A stretch of 64,000 bases of DNA from Nectonema munidae (GCA_030549495.1 JAUIRK010000593.1:186001-250000); one strand, 5' to 3'. Counted from the stretch's first letter, positions 1-13,136 are shown. The notes: generated by a model from the sequence alone, not told the origin. Program-made: numbers and translations.

Positions 1-1190
1 TGAAATTGATCCAAGCATCTCGTTTTGCTTTTTTGTGGGAGCGAAGGTAGAGATGTTCGATACTTGAGTATAGAGAAATGTTAGATGAAGAGGGATCCTT
101 TCTTAAATTTTTTATAGCGTGACGCAAGTGTTTCTTTTGTTGGTTTAAGGCTGCGTTCCAGAAGTATGCATATTTTCTTCTGGGAAAGGGATTAGAATGT
201 GTGGATAGGTTGGTGGCAGATGAAAGTGTGCTATTGATTTTGAGAGCAGCAGCGTCTATCCCGGTGGTTATGGATAGCACGGATATGGATTCTGGTAGCT
301 GGGTTGCAAGTGTTCGCAAAAAGCGGACCAGTGAGTGTGCTTAGTAGATGTTGTTAGGGCGGCGTGTGAAAAATTGGGGTGAAATCAATCTGGAAAAGTG
401 ATCAGATGCGGATGGTTGGTCGGAGATGGCCCAGTTAAAAATGAAATTGTGTGTGTTTGGTGACGCTAAAGTGATATCGATGAGAGAGGAAATTATGTTG
501 TTCTGAACGATTTTGAAAAAGGTTGTATTTTTTGTGTCGTCGCATATTCGTAGATTATGTTGTGTGATAAAAGATACATCTATAAAAGATATGAGATTCA
601 TCGCGGCGCATGTTTTCCTTATGATCCCAAAGAAAAGATCGGGCGTTACAGTCCGTTGAAATTGATATGAATTGGATAGTGATGCGATGTGCGCCTTAGC
701 TTGGTTCAGGGAATGTGTGAAATCGTTTGTGAATGCTTTGGGGTTGGAAGGAGGCGAGTAATAGGAGCAGAATAGGAGAGGTGCGTTTTGAGAGAAAATT
801 ATTGTGAATACGTAACGTTGTGACGAGAATTAAGAGAGAAAAGGGAAATTTAGTGAGGACCTTATTAGAATGCATGCTGAGAGAGGTGTTTTCATTTGTA
901 TGAGGTGGAGGAAAGAGTTTTGAAGTGTAGGGTCATTTAGATAGAAAACGTCGTAGGATGAAGGGAAGATAATGTTAAGATTAATAAGAAGAAAATTCAG
1001 CATATGTACTTTTTGATGCTATTTGTGTGTGCCTCGTTGAGGTTTTTAATGTGTTGGATGCGAAAAGGGCATATATCAGATGTGGAGGGATGATTCTGAT
1101 GACAGTTTGATCATGATATTTTAGAGGGATCTTTATTGAAAATGTATGTTGAGATTGAGTGACCCCCGTTGCCGCAGTGGTTGCAGTGTG
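1..1190 (-). mobile_element. LINE fragment: ORF1 zinc knuckle plus endonuclease
   Basis: Reading the minus strand, positions 1190-1159 encode a zinc-knuckle-like stretch (CNHCGNGGHS), as in the ORF1/gag of Jockey- and I-type LINEs; the expected last Cys is not evident. Further on, about 745-600 encodes YCSYYSPPSNPKAFTNDF, like the Y-x-PP region of APE-type endonucleases. At about 490-395 comes SSLIDITLASP followed by SDQPSASDHF, matching the end of the endonuclease (D-x-T-x-x-S, then W-x-x-SDH). The coding signal is broken by several frame changes and stops. The reverse transcriptase would lie beyond the left edge. The stretch is more GC-rich than the DNA after it. The LINE assignment is fairly firm; the clade is not resolved. 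Confidence 0.6.
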
Positions 1191-1290
1191 GAGATGTGGC
1201 TTTACATTTTAATGACAAAACAAAGAGGGATACTGATGAAGCCCAAAGGAAAAAAGTGTCCGAGCAAACATTTACTTTAAGAATATTCGT

Positions 1291-1482
1291 TTATTGTTTT
1301 AACGCTGACGACAAACTTTTTGCAACCGGCTTTTCTTTGGCAAAGTGTGTTTTAGTGAGTTTGTTTGTTTTGTCACGAGTAACAAGTGAGAATATTCTTT
1401 CAACACATGCTGAAGAGTGTTGTAGAACAAAAAGATGTTTCGTGAAATCATAAAGTATTCCAAATTCTAGGCCCTCTTCCAT
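1291..1482 (-). pseudogene. hAT transposase C-terminal dimerisation fragment
   Basis: The minus strand encodes a 63-residue open frame containing HLFVLQHSSACVERIFSLV. This matches the hAT C-terminal dimerisation signature (L-x-x-P-x-S-x-x-V-E-R-x-F-S) with Pro replaced by Gln. The following K-x-K-x-R-N-type segment is degenerate (TRDKTNKLTK). No upstream transposase core was found in the adjacent 300 bases, so this is an orphan tail next to, but not part of, the LINE at 1-1190. No terminal inverted repeats were found. Confidence 0.5.
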
Positions 1483-1499
1483 TATACGCCCGGAATACC

Positions 1500-3385
1500 A
1501 AAAGTCAGAATTTAATTGATAAAATCATCTATATTCTATACCATTAAGTCCTAAGTAAATAAAAAATCATATTTTATTTGATGAAACATATTTTCCAGGT
1601 TTTTTTAATATATTAATTAAAAATATAAGTCTAAATAAGGAAAAGTCATTTTTACTACTATTTATGATATGTTCCGATTTTAGAACATTGGGATGATCGT
1701 GGGTTATATATTAATTTTTATTTGAAAATAAAAAATTCCAAAACTTGTTTTTATAATAGGCACTAAGGTGAATGAACAAAATAAATGAACAACAAAAAAC
1801 ATTCAACGATAAAATTGATCAAAAGCATTCCAATGAAGCAACCTTACAATCACATGTTTCGCAAAGAAACCGATAGTTTTTTCAAGTTTGCATCTCCTTT
1901 GCGCTGTTTCTTTTGTAATTCTTATGGATCTAAAGATAGCCTTGAGATATTGCTCGAACAAGGAACCTAGAGATCTCTCTTCAAAACTCCAATGCCAAGT
2001 TTACTGTTCAAAATCCAAGATCACACACCACACATGCTGAGTGGGCTTATCCCAGCTAAAAAATTAGTAGGGGGGGGGGGGGGTTGCTTGTGGTTTCTTT
2101 GTTTATTTTTTTACCAGGAATAGTATTACTATTAATTTATTACTTTCCTCTTGTATCAAGGATAATATATTATTTGGAAAAAACATTTAGAAGTAAATTG
2201 CCCCTTTTTAGGATATTTATTTTACAAGTTGGAGACTTATAAATATTTTGGTTCAATGAATGATTTCACTCTCATTGAATCTCCTTTCTTCTATTTTAAA
2301 GTTTTGTTTATCAACATTTTCACTTTGTGTACTATTATAAGTGGCTGGTCTTGAAAATACTTTGTTCAATTTTAATATATTTCGATCTCACGTAAGGACA
2401 TTATTATTCACATTAACACATTATTGAAAATGGTTAAATATTACAAAATCAAAAAATTGCTAATATCTGAAAATAAAATAATGCTAAAAAATAATATCTA
2501 AATAAGATCATATAAAAATTCTATTGATATAAAATTTTGGTATTTTCTAAAATAACTCTTAATTTTTATATGTAAAACACTGTTATAAGATTAATTTTTA
2601 TGAATATTTTATGCATAGATTGTCCCAATGTTCCCATCTATATATTCAAATGAATGTAAATATAAAAAAAAAACAAAAAAAAAGTGAATATATATTAATT
2701 TTCATTTTGAAAATAATTCTAATGTTCACCAAAAAAAACCTTAATAATTTAAAGTTAAGATAACCAGAATTATTATAAATTTTATAAGATGGTTAAAAAG
2801 TGTGAATTACTTGCTTCCATATGTTAACATAAAATATATTCTGAGCACTAATTGTAAAATTTTTTAGTTAATATCAAAATTTATGATTTTAACTATTATT
2901 ATTTGATCTATTTTTGATAGCGAAATGCGAATCTTTATTTTTTACTTTAAGCTTTCAAAATTTATGTTTCCAATTTGGAACATTGGGAATTAATGGGTAT
3001 TGTCGAAATAGCCTGTACTCAGACTTCAAATCCCTCCATAAAGAAGGTGCCATATTCATTCAGACATTTTGTGAGGCCTTTTCCTTCAGCGGATTCCAAA
3101 ACTGCTACGCTGGCCACATTTACTTCTTATTATACTAGAAATGGTTTTTAATTTGAATGCACACGACAACTAAAGGAATAAAATGAAACCTCACATTTAA
3201 TAATAATAATAACAACAAAATGGTCATTTAAATCAACTTAATTGTTCATTATAACTTGGATACGTGTCTCTCTTCGTGCACAATCCCCGCGATATTAACA
3301 AAAAAGGGCAGGTTAACGCTGAACGGGAGAGTGGAGGAGAGGGCGATGGACAAGGTGCTCTCAACCTAGCGCCTGTATAAACTTA
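1500..3385. other. AT-rich stretch, no gene seen
   Basis: The sequence is strongly AT-rich with many short A and T runs. A 14-base G run lies at 2070-2083. Open frames here (for example 2914-3138, +) show no recognisable motif or splice context. This could be receptor upstream DNA or an intergenic spacer. Confidence 0.5.
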
Positions 3386-3519
3386 CTCTTACGGCTTTTT
3401 GCAGGTGTTCAACATTCACACCTTCTGATACGAGCTCATATGTGCACGGTAATTTCTGAAAAGCGGAAATAAATTTTAGAAATTGACGAAATCAAACTCA
3501 GGTGGACTTACAAATCGAG

Positions 3520-3636
3520 ATGGAAAACCGCGCTAGCGCACTAGAAATGTGTGATGACGAAACCATTGAAGTGGTAGAACCGAAAACTAAAAAAGATGTT
3601 ACACCCCATGCGTTAAAGATGCAAAACTTTTGCTAA
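3520..3636 (+). CDS. Short candidate coding exon or small ORF
   Basis: This is a 38-codon frame starting at an ATG in a favourable context (purine at -3, G at +4). The product begins MENRASALEMCDDETIEVVE and is acidic, then basic (PKTKKDV). It sits in a 3270-3640 island that is visibly more GC-rich and less homopolymeric than its surroundings, which is why I list it. I do not recognise it. It has no signal peptide, so it is not an obvious first exon of the receptor at 9.5 kb. A possible donor (GTTAAA, 3612) would end the exon after the His-Ala codons. Confidence 0.2.
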   Translation: MENRASALEMCDDETIEVVEPKTKKDVTPHALKMQNFC

Positions 3637-3639
3637 CTT

Positions 3640-6600
3640 TTGTCTCTTGTATGTGAATCAAATAATAATAATCAATGAATAAGCTAGATGCACTTTTGCT
3701 CAAAAGTTGAACTTACAATATTAGATTCTAAACTATTTTCAAATAAACAATAATATTGCAATTAGCTTGATTTTTAGCCTGATTTTGCTTTGCTATTTCA
3801 AGAAGTTTATTTGATCAAAGTGAACGATAGAAAATAATTTTATAAACCACCAACCTCAGTTTAATCCCTTTTTGTTGACGTTAAAAAGGTGTTGTTAAAA
3901 ATATAGAAAATGCATCTTCTCACTTTCCTATGATTTATGTGTATCCTCCCAAATCTTTGTGATGAATGAAAAAATCTTTAAAAATGATATTATTTTTTCA
4001 TTAGATTTTCCTGACAAGTTCTAAACGTCATTTACCTTCTCGATCCTGCAACATAAAATTGTTGATTCTTTCAACTTTTTAATAGTCTAGTTCAGTTGGC
4101 ACGACAATGCTTAGAACGCCAAATGTCTTGCTCAGCATAGCTCTGTTACTAGCCAGCCTTAAAATTTCTATTCAATAGAGAAGGATAATAAAGAATCAAA
4201 AAGAATTTTTCAAATAACTTTTATATAATATGACAAATAATTTTTTGTATCGTGAGTTTTTTCTTTATTTCAAAATTTTTATTCAATTCATATTTTTTAA
4301 CATTTTCTACATAAACATAATAAATTGAATTGGAAATATCTTTAGCAGTGTTAGATAAAAAATGTCAATTTTCACATCTTGGTTTCTTTGTTTTTATTCA
4401 AATGAAATACTCTCATATCTATCCAAAAGATACAGCTAGCGTGAAGATGGTATGTGCGTAAATTATAACAAAGGTTGTATGAAGAATATATACGAAACTC
4501 TTAATTAAAATTGATTTTCAACATACTTTTATGCCTCATTAGCTCGATTGTAGCAAGTTATTCGTGAATACACGCTACATTTTTTATTCATGTCCACTAA
4601 TTTCATCTTTTGTGCGTAAAAAAGTGTAAATGCGCAGTCTATGAATAAGAACGTTGATTGTTGGAAGTGCGTCAACACTTTTACTTGCTGCAAATAAATC
4701 ACACTGCATCCACTACTTTGCTAGGAAGATCTCGTGTTCTCCTCTGCCTCTTTGCACTCTCCATTCCTCACGCAACTCTTATTCCATCGTTGAATCCAAA
4801 TTCTAATGTTGCCTTCCTCGCATCGTGATTTTGATACAGATTATTATTTTTATGCACATCATTGATAACTTTCTAAAATTAATACAATATGTACATGAAA
4901 AATAAAATTGTGTAATGAGAAATCTATATCATTTTTTCCATGGCCTTCAATTTGCCACTTCTGAAGAATGCGAAAATGATTAAAAGAATCTCTTCGATCA
5001 AAAGATAGAAGATTTATTCATCGAAATTAAACCCAACGAATTTGCTATTTTTATTAGAGAATTTAAATCATAGTAAAAGATTTTTTTAAATAATATAGCC
5101 TTAAATATTATAAAAAGTTCGACATTTTAAAAACTATCATACAAAATCGTGTCTGCTTCAGTCAAGGATATTTTTGGTGATAATTCGTGAATTCTAAAAC
5201 TCCTCTTTGGGGGCGCAGGAGCGCACTTTGAGAAGCACCATTTAGACTTTCTGTATTTTGGTTGGTTATTTAATGTAAAATGTAAACTCATGCAGAACGG
5301 CTTTTTCAAAGTAACTTAAATGGCCGAGTGCTGTTTGTGATTGAGGAAGTTGTCTTCGATTCCTTCATCTGTCCAGTTGTGCAAGATCAGTTGGAAAATG
5401 TCAAGCAATTTATTTTGTTGAGTTTTGAAAAATACAAATTCCCCTTTATTTGATTTGACGTGTGTATGAAAGGAGAGGCAGGAGTAAAGCGTACTTCAAT
5501 TTTGTTTTTTGATATTTGACTGTATAGAATATATTTTAAAGTTGATTTATTTTAAGTGTTAAAGAATTCGACATGTGTATTTTTAGCGAATTGATTGTCA
5601 TGACTATAATTGGAAAAGGTACATTTTAAGAAATTGAGTTCACATGGTTAGAGTCTGGTTTGCTTTTTGGGTACTTTTTCCCACGTTGCATTGCCATGTC
5701 ACTAATAAAACTAATGGTTGAAGTTCTTACCTTGAAGTGTAGAGACGTGATAATAGTTATAAAATTTTTGATTTTAGTTTTATAAATGCGAAAGCAAAGA
5801 TATTTTATTTGAATTCAAAGAGAATTTTTAAATTGTTTTGCAACTAAAGGATTTTAGAAGATGAAAAAACAATTATATCCACTAAAAAAATTATATTTAT
5901 TTTAAAAACGTATATTTTTATCTTGCCGATAGAAATGGCTAGTCTCTTTGACATTCACATCGTTTCTAACTATTTTGTGCATCTCGCTATTTCATCTTCA
6001 AATTCAATTAGCAGGCGGGGAGGAAGCCTTGCTTCTCAAAAGAAGTTTTGAATCAATTATTTCCTATCCTTTCCTCATATCATAATTTTTGTGTGACAAA
6101 TATGCACTCTCCAGTATTCTCTTTGCTCCATGCAGAATCTCTTTTGCTTGATCTTTAACATTTAATTTTGCAAATCTCAATCCAATTTTCCCTTTGTTCT
6201 TCATGCTTAGTTTTCTTAAGGACAGGAATTGCTGTCGTACACCCGCAAACCCCACGTTTCGATCTAGAACATAATTTATTCATTATCGACAAATTTCCAT
6301 AGAAACATGTGCAGGCAAAGTGTTTCCATGAAGACATGACTTTTTAACTCCCTGCGAGATGGAGATGGGAAGATTGATCGCGAATCGCAGCAATCTACCC
6401 CCATTTTTAATCATCGTGGCCGTATCCCAAGAATTCACTAGCATTCACCATTCTTTTATTCCGAGTCCTTGGACCCTGCCTCACCAAAGGCGGTTGATGC
6501 ATCCCTTGAAATTTTTTATTATATTTTGGGAATTTAAATTTTGCAAAATTTTTATTTTTCATCCAAATTTTAATTAATTTTGTTAAAAAAGGATTTTTTA

Positions 6601-7770
6601 ATTTTTCTTTCATTTTATTAAGTGGAGACCGTTAACCAAAAAATCATCTCTGTTAATTATAAAATCGTTATCAAAATCATAACATAGTTAACTTTAAGTT
6701 CATTCCCTTCTTTAAAGTTTGGCAGAAGTTATCGTTAAATGTTGAACCGTTGATCTAAAAAAAGTGCCTTTTCATTTTAAAATGATCCAATTCCTTTATA
6801 TTATATTAAAAAAATTCAATTACTCATGTTTTTATATTAGTCTTTGGAAAACTGGCTAAACTTCGAAAAATGTATAAGTACTATTTTAAACAATAAAAAA
6901 ACCTAAAAAAATATAAAGTGGAATTTAATTAGTTTTATGTAAACGAACCTCTTTATTTTCTTTCTCTTTTTTTTTATTAAATTTTCAGTTATGAAATAAT
7001 TGTTTACTTTTAAAAAAATAAACATTTCTAAGTTGGGATGAGAAGGGACGCTCTTTTGCCTCTCAGGATATATTTCGCTAGAAGTCTTTTCAAATTCTGT
7101 ACAGGAAGGAATTGCTGTGTTAAATTTGATAAACAAATCTAGCAAAACTTTCTTACCTAAAAAGCAGCATCTGTCAGCAAGTCTTTAGAGTTAGATTGTA
7201 CTCTGGTTATTACCAAAGTTTGGCCTTTACCTTTCGACTTATGGCGTCTAAAACCCATTTCTCTTCTTCCTCTCTTCACTATGAACCTATATCGTAAGGC
7301 CGTTTCTTCATTAAAACTAAATTTCATTGCTTTTTTATTCCCAAAATTTTACTGCCTTCAAAATTTTCTAACCAGATGAGACGAACTTGATGTAGAATGC
7401 AGCATCTAACTTTTAGTCTACATCTTAAAAAGCTGTCTATATTTGTATTTAACTTTTTGCGGATTTAAAGTATCGTTACGACATAGCCTTTCCCTCCAAG
7501 TAACAAAGGTGGCCTTGATTTCTCATATCTTCTGTTTACACGCACCATTGTGCTTATCACACAATGTAAGACAATTTTTGTCCCCAGATTCTAATCTTGA
7601 TTTCCTGTTTTGTTCTGTTCCATTATTTAATTAGAAGTTTGGGTTTGTATGGTCAGGAGATTGATATTTATGATTTTTGATATTTTTCAAGGAAAAACTC
7701 GCTATTTATCAATTTATTAAATTTAATTAATAAAGTAAATAAATGTATTTCATAGCAAAACCAATAAAGT
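3640..7770. other. AT-rich non-coding stretch
   Basis: I find no gene, tRNA or complete transposon in these 4 kb. Several 60-80 codon frames occur on both strands (5127-5309, 6064-6255, 6407-6613, 6903-7145), but all lack motifs and look like chance frames. Missing 5' exons of the receptor could lie here. I looked for the short exon that usually precedes the loop D exon and could not identify it. Confidence 0.45.
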
Positions 7771-7779
7771 AAATTAAAA

Positions 7780-8770
7780 CAAAGCTTCAAAAGCCTTTAT
7801 CATATCTATTACTAGTTGCTGGTCATTTTCTGCTCTGTAGTTGCCGAAGCAACCCTTAATAACTTCTAGCATTTCCAATTCCTCTCAACTGCAGTTACTT
7901 GATTACCAAATTCTTCAGACTCAAAAATTTTTTAATCTGTGGCCCAACAAAAATCCCACCTTTGATTTTGGCTTCAGATCATTTTCGAAAGAACTGAAGA
8001 AGATAACGAAAAGCTGCTGATTCCTGTTTGAGAGCCCTCACAAACTGCTTCATCAAACCTTGGGAGGCATTAAGACAAATTTAGGATCAATTAAAGGCTT
8101 CCACATCACGTTTCGCTTTCCAACGACAAATTCTGTTCTCTGCTCTCAGTTTTTTTGTGTGTAGTGATTAGTGGTAGCCCTGCTGTCCCAAAGACAAAGA
8201 AAGCATTGGTATTTTATATATCCTCCTTGTAGTCGAAAAAGAAAAGCCACCATTTTAAAATTCCCAATGACTTCCCATTTGTATTGTTTGTATTTTATAG
8301 CTTCTAATAGGGTTTTCACGCTATAGTAATCTTCTTTCAAGTAGACTGAATGGGCCAAAGGGAGTGTTGCAAACTTCTTTTCATTATGAAGGAGGACAGC
8401 TTTTGGCTGTCTATAAATAACCTCCATTCACTATGCTCTAAAGGCAGCCCAATTGTAGAAAAGAGTCCAGGTACGTCATGGCACAAACAGATCTCATCCT
8501 TAAGGCTGTAAATGTTGGAGAAAGTTTCATGTCTAGTTCTCTGACATGTAATCTGAACTTCTTCCTTCACCAAGTTCCATTGCTTCATTCTAGAGATGAA
8601 AACTCCACATTGGATTTTGTCAAGACTCATATCTCTAATTAAATCATTCATTTCTTTCTGATTTGGCAAGTGAGGCACTCTTTCTGGTTCATCAGGTATG
8701 TAATCTTCCTATGAAGCTGGGGTAGGGGGCAATGGTACATGATATTTAGAGGAGTTTCGCATTGGAGCTC
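7780..8770 (-). pseudogene. Decayed uncharacterised repeat protein, family U, copy 1
   Basis: Minus-strand frames covering 8720-8146 carry, in order, DYIPDEPERVPHLPNQKEMN, a charged RMKQWN segment, then EWRLFIDSQKLSSF and GGYIKYQCFLCLWDSRA (about 8200). Below 8146 the reading continues as fragments such as GLMKQFVRALKQESAAFRYL and SEAKIKGGIFVGPQIKKF. From memory, this order of motifs belongs to a widespread uncharacterised protein of arthropod genomes that behaves like a repeat. The CFLCLWDSRA and later His motifs suggest metal binding, but no function is known to me. The copy has several stops and frame changes. A second copy lies at 42.96-44.69 kb on the same strand. Confidence 0.6.
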
Positions 8771-9517
8771 GTGATGATAGAAAATCTGGATACGCAACGG
8801 CAGCAGTATTCTTTCCTTTTCTCTTCTTGCTTACATCGATCAAGTAGAAAAAACAGTTTGTCGAATGATCTGTCGGTTCAAACCAGACTCACGGGAAAAA
8901 ACGAATTCAATGTCAAAAAGAACGAATTAAATGTGAAAATGTTATATATTCGATTGTAATTTTGATATTTAGTTTTTAGTACCTACGAGATATTGTGCAT
9001 GAAATTAGAAGTTTTTTTGATTGACATTTGAAAAATTATAAGAGTCTGAATAGTAAGTGTCTACATGTGTACCCTTTGTATGTGATAAGGGATATATATA
9101 TAAAAATATTTTCTCTGTATTTATTTTGCTGAAATTTTATGTCAAATATTCGCGTGTTCTCATACGATGAATAATGTATTTAATTATTTTTCAATTAGTT
9201 CAGATATGTGTGCATAAAATAAAGAAGGTAGAGTGTCGTGTTAAAAAAGTGTTATTACTTCCCTAGAATGTTATGATATAGTAAACTAACGCTGACTAAT
9301 GTCGGCAAAACTCTAAGCAACATACCCAGAGATTCTTGTCTTGTACCATCTCTAAATTTGCAAAGAAAAAACCGTGACAACAACGAATTCCACTACAGGC
9401 AGCTTGAGTGTATCAGTTATGTTGTTAATTAGATTGTTGGTAGTTGTTTGTTGTGCTAGTTTCCCAGACTCCTTCTAAACCGCGTCTTTCATATATCTGT
9501 TTGCCATCTTTCAATAG
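8771..9517. other. Sequence upstream of the first visible receptor exon
   Basis: No exon or repeat could be assigned. The last 20 bases before 9518 form a polypyrimidine-type acceptor ending in CAATAG. Confidence 0.4.
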
Positions 9518-9627
9518 GAATGGCACGACTACAAACTGAAGTGGAATCATTCCGATTTTGAAGGATTAAAAGAAATAGAAGTTCCTTCTACAAATATTTG
9601 GCTTCCAGACATCGTCTTATACAACAA
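9518..9627 (+). CDS. nAChR alpha subunit exon: loop D and loop A
   Basis: A 110-base exon between TTTCAATAG and GTAAAT. It encodes [14 protein letters not shown] (loop D region; W-x-DY-x-L-x-W is typical) and [13 protein letters not shown] (loop A; the ligand-site W, D and Y positions are all present). It ends in phase 2 and its last AA joins C of the next exon to give Asn, restoring the family's LYNN motif. An N-glycosylation sequon (NHS) is present. Because the frame enters at phase 0 with Glu, an upstream exon must exist. Confidence 0.92.
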
Positions 9628-12124
9628 GTAAATGCTATTGATTAATATTTTAGCAACATAAATGTTTCACAGTGTATTCTTCCATTTCGATAAATTTTTT
9701 TATGAAATTTTTTTTATTTTATCTGCAAATTTTTTGGGGAGACAATTTAAATGTTGCCAAAAGCCATTGTACCTTGATGCTTTTACTTTCGTCGATTTGA
9801 AGTAGCCGATTTGATTCCTTCATACATCATTTTGGGTAACACAAAAAGTGATTTTGGGCTTGTCTTGAATGTAAACTTAAGAAACATCATGCGGTATCCT
9901 AGTTTGATGTAAGGGCGGATTTGCTTAGTCGCTAACGATCTTTTTCAAGTCTGATCGTAGCATTCATATCGTCATTGGGCAATTGTATTCCGCAGGAAGA
10001 ATAATTCGAGGGGTCCCATCATCCAAGTGTGATTACATCTTTTTACCAAAAAATCATATAATAGCAAATTTATAACTGACCATTGTGAGCTCGGTATCAG
10101 GTACCATTTTTCTGAATGATTTCATCTTCGTATAAACTTTGTCCCTGCAACATAGTATCTTTCAACTTTCGAAGTAAATTTTTGGTTTATCCTTCCATTG
10201 TGAATGTTTTTGTTGGATATGTCATTCAAATTTGCTTGGAACCAAAGAACCAACTGAATCATCCTTGTCAGATGTTATAAAACCATATTTGATGTGATCA
10301 TCGTTATATTTACTTTTTCTTCAATTTGTAGCTCATGTTTTTTTTACTTTTTTGTTTTAATAAATCTCCTTTATCGTTAAATTAAAGAATAGTTGTAGGC
10401 ATTGTATAGTTTAAATAGGATACCACTATGAAAAATTACTTATATTAAAATTTAAATAATAAATTATCCAATTTTAATTCCCATATTAATTTTTAAATTT
10501 TCAATTTGGGGTGGAAAGCTCGATGTGAGACAAATGTTTATGTGCAGACTAAAATTTCCGTTTCCTGTAGATGGTTGGTCATAATAAAGTGACGTATTCT
10601 TAAAATTTTAACGAGAGGCAACAAATTTTTAGCACAAAACTATGAAAAAGTATTCTCCATTTGTAAATCTTAAAAGCTTTATCCCTTAATGATTACAGTA
10701 ACTGCGGTAGTTGTATTAACTTATATTTGCTGAACATAACTTAAACAATCCGAACTTATTCCAGAATTCAAATGTATAGCATCGATATGCATCTTATTTA
10801 ATGTTTCTTTTTTTCAAGATTGCCTTAAATAGTGTTCGCAATGCTTTTACAATTTCCTTCAATTTTTTGCTAATAGAACTTATAAGTAGGTAAATCATTC
10901 TAATTTTATTAATAAAAGTCATTTTTGTTTTTAAAATTGGCTTTAACCGAATGCTGTATCCATTTGAGTACTATATAAGGGAATCCTTGGTTAACTTAAT
11001 TTTTGTCTGCTTCTCATTGGCTCTCCTAATATTCTTTTTCTATACAAACTATTTCATCATCATGACAGTTTTTACAAACTGACATTTCCAAATTGATGTA
11101 AAGCGTAAGAAAGGCTAATTCGTATAAATTTAAGCTTTGTTCTCCAAACAGTTTATACTTTCAATTTTAACTAAAGGGACCAACTAACTCTAAATTTACG
11201 ACTTTATAACTCTCGATTCCTAACAAACCCAAGTCCTAAATGTATTTTCAAAGAATTTGCTTTACCAACTGAATATGCGTGCAGGTAGCATCGATATGAA
11301 GATCTTGAAGATTTGCTTTCCAATGTTTGTAATCTAATTTGATATCATTTCGTTGCTAAATATTTTAATATTTATTCATTTTAAAATGTTATTTTAGGGT
11401 GCAGAGTAATCAATCCACTTAACCAATTAATTTGATATGGACCAGGCCTGTTAAAAATTGATTAAAAGAGAGGTCAAGAAAAATTTATCTCGTGCTTTTC
11501 TTTGCAATACATCGATATCTTATCTCTGACATTATCATAATGAGTCGCTTTTCTGGCTCAGACGCAATGAAAATACACAAAGTAGTTATAAAATATTTAT
11601 ATTGAATGAAAATTCAGTATGTTTACGCCATATTTTAAAAATATTTGACTTGTTGAGAATCTGCTATATGTTGTCTGCAATAAATCTGTGAGTGTCGCTC
11701 TTGATGAACTTCGGGGCGGAAAAGTCCCTGTCTAACTGTAGCTGAAAAATAGGAGGTGTGGTTTAATCATTGTTCTGGAGGAGGATTAAAAAGAAGCCAC
11801 AATCTTTTGTTTTATATGCCATATGGTGCTATCACTGAGATGTTTTCTTCTTCTGGCACCTTTTTTCTTCTCTCGATAGCTGTGTTGACATTTGCGTACA
11901 ATTGTTTCATTTACTTTTCACTGTCAATTGACACCAGAAAATCCATGGGATCGCATAGAACTCCTAACTTTTTTCAAAAGCTTTTTTTAGTTAGAAACAT
12001 GTTCAAAGCTCAATGTTTTCAGACTTTAAATATTTTTGAATATCTATCTTTGAATTTAATAAAATAATTACTTTTTTTACTTCGATGGTCGACTATTCAG
12101 AAGACAGATATTTTTAACTTTCGA
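9628..12124 (+). other. Receptor intron, first part
   Basis: AT-rich intron DNA. The block 11155-11420 resembles the sequence at 25560-25730 (shared phrases such as AACTGAATATGCGTGCAGGTAG versus a close variant), so it belongs to a dispersed repeat. The rest shows no recognisable element; 9760-10320 is more complex in base composition but yielded no motif on either strand. Confidence 0.4.
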
Positions 12125-12400
12125 ATACCAAATGCTGAATCCGCTCAACCAAGAATTTTCTTCTCCAAAGATTTACAAAACAGTTTTTTAAGTCATGACC
12201 TAAAACTTTCCCTTCGTTAGAGTATAGGCCATCTCTCGATAGTTTTTTCTTAAGCCTCCTGGGTTTGTTTCAATATTAGAAAATCTGAATCTGAAAGCGC
12301 ATTTGTGGGCATCGCTTTCCATTAACTGGTGAAAAGCAATGATGCGGGATAAAGGCTTTATTGCATTTTTTGGGCCAAAATTTCAAGCCTCAAAAATTCC
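12125..12400 (+). repeat. Dispersed repeat family A, copy 1
   Basis: This block matches, in reverse complement, the block at 58745-58945. Shared runs include GCTCAACCAAGAATT, CAAAGATTTACAAAA and GCGGGATAAAGGCTTTATT. Related copies are at 25730-25890 (+) and 56345-56560 (reverse). The unit seems to be at least 200 bases. I see no coding potential or clear terminal repeats. Confidence 0.6.
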
Positions 12401-12540
12401 AACTACCAAAACTCTTATAAACGGTTGAATAAATCATTATATTTTGTTTGTCATAAAATCTAAAAATTACTTTTAAAAATGAAATATTTAGTAAAATTTT
12501 AATATTTATCTTTAAAATGCATGCAAACTGCAACACCAAC

Positions 12541-13014
12541 GTCTAATGCAGGGGTTCTTAACGTGGGGTAGATGCATTCCTAAGGGGTAGGAGAGAGGGT
12601 TATAGGGGGTGCGAGAGATCTTAACAAACTTTTGGTTAAAAATGGACCTGGGCATCTCAAATAATTTAATTTCCAAGTATTTCAAAAAAAACGAACTGTT
12701 TTAATTCCTTTTGCAACGCATATCTTTGAAAAATGGGGTTTTACACTCTTCTTCACATTAATAACAAGTGTAGAAAGCGTCCAGATGCGCAACATGACAT
12801 GCGTTTTGCATTAGGCCAAAAAGAGTCTCGAATAGCAAAAATAATTGAAACTAAACAGGAACAAATTTGCTTTGAATAATTTTTCATTTATTTCAATAAA
12901 CGTTTATGTACTCTATAAAAGAAATTATATATTTTTGTGTTAGTGGTGCAAGATGAGTTTTTTTCACATTTAGGCTGCCAGAACCTGAAAAGGCTAAGAA
13001 CCACGGGTCTAATG
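12541..13014 (-). mobile_element. Non-autonomous hAT element with 8-bp target duplication
   Basis: The exact 8-bp direct repeat GTCTAATG flanks it at 12541-12548 and 13007-13014. The inner ends, CAGGGGTTCTTAACG at 12549 and the reverse complement CCGTGGTTCTTAGCC at 13006, form short terminal inverted repeats typical of hAT. On the + strand, 12770-12884 still encodes a hAT C-terminal tail (RKRPDAQHDMRFALGQ, then SRIAKIIETKQEQICFE and a stop), comparable to the N-R-L-x-x-EHD-x-R tail of ZBED-type hAT transposases. It is therefore an internally deleted derivative (458 bases) of an autonomous element; ends and tail read in opposite or ambiguous orientation. It lies in a receptor intron, 123 bases before the next exon. 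Confidence 0.8.
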
Positions 13015-13136
13015 AATGCTAGGAAAGATTGAGAAGCAAAGAGGAGTCTTTTGTTTGTAGGGATTTCGCAGACCTTGTGAGAAGCGCGTAGACAGGGATT
13101 TTGAATAAGCTTTCTTCTAATTCGTTCTACTTCTAG

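Noticed and set aside
3393-3586. Two minus-strand exons with good acceptor and donor signals (3512-3586 and 3393-3455)
   Set aside because: The only open phase of the first exon gives a stop codon right at the junction with the second, so they cannot be joined in frame.
8870-8900. CGGTTCAAACC string as the T-arm of a tRNA
   Set aside because: No matching acceptor, D or anticodon arms could be folded around it.
9760-10320. More complex segment in the first visible intron as a hidden gene
   Set aside because: Both strands give only short frames with no motif or consistent splice signals.
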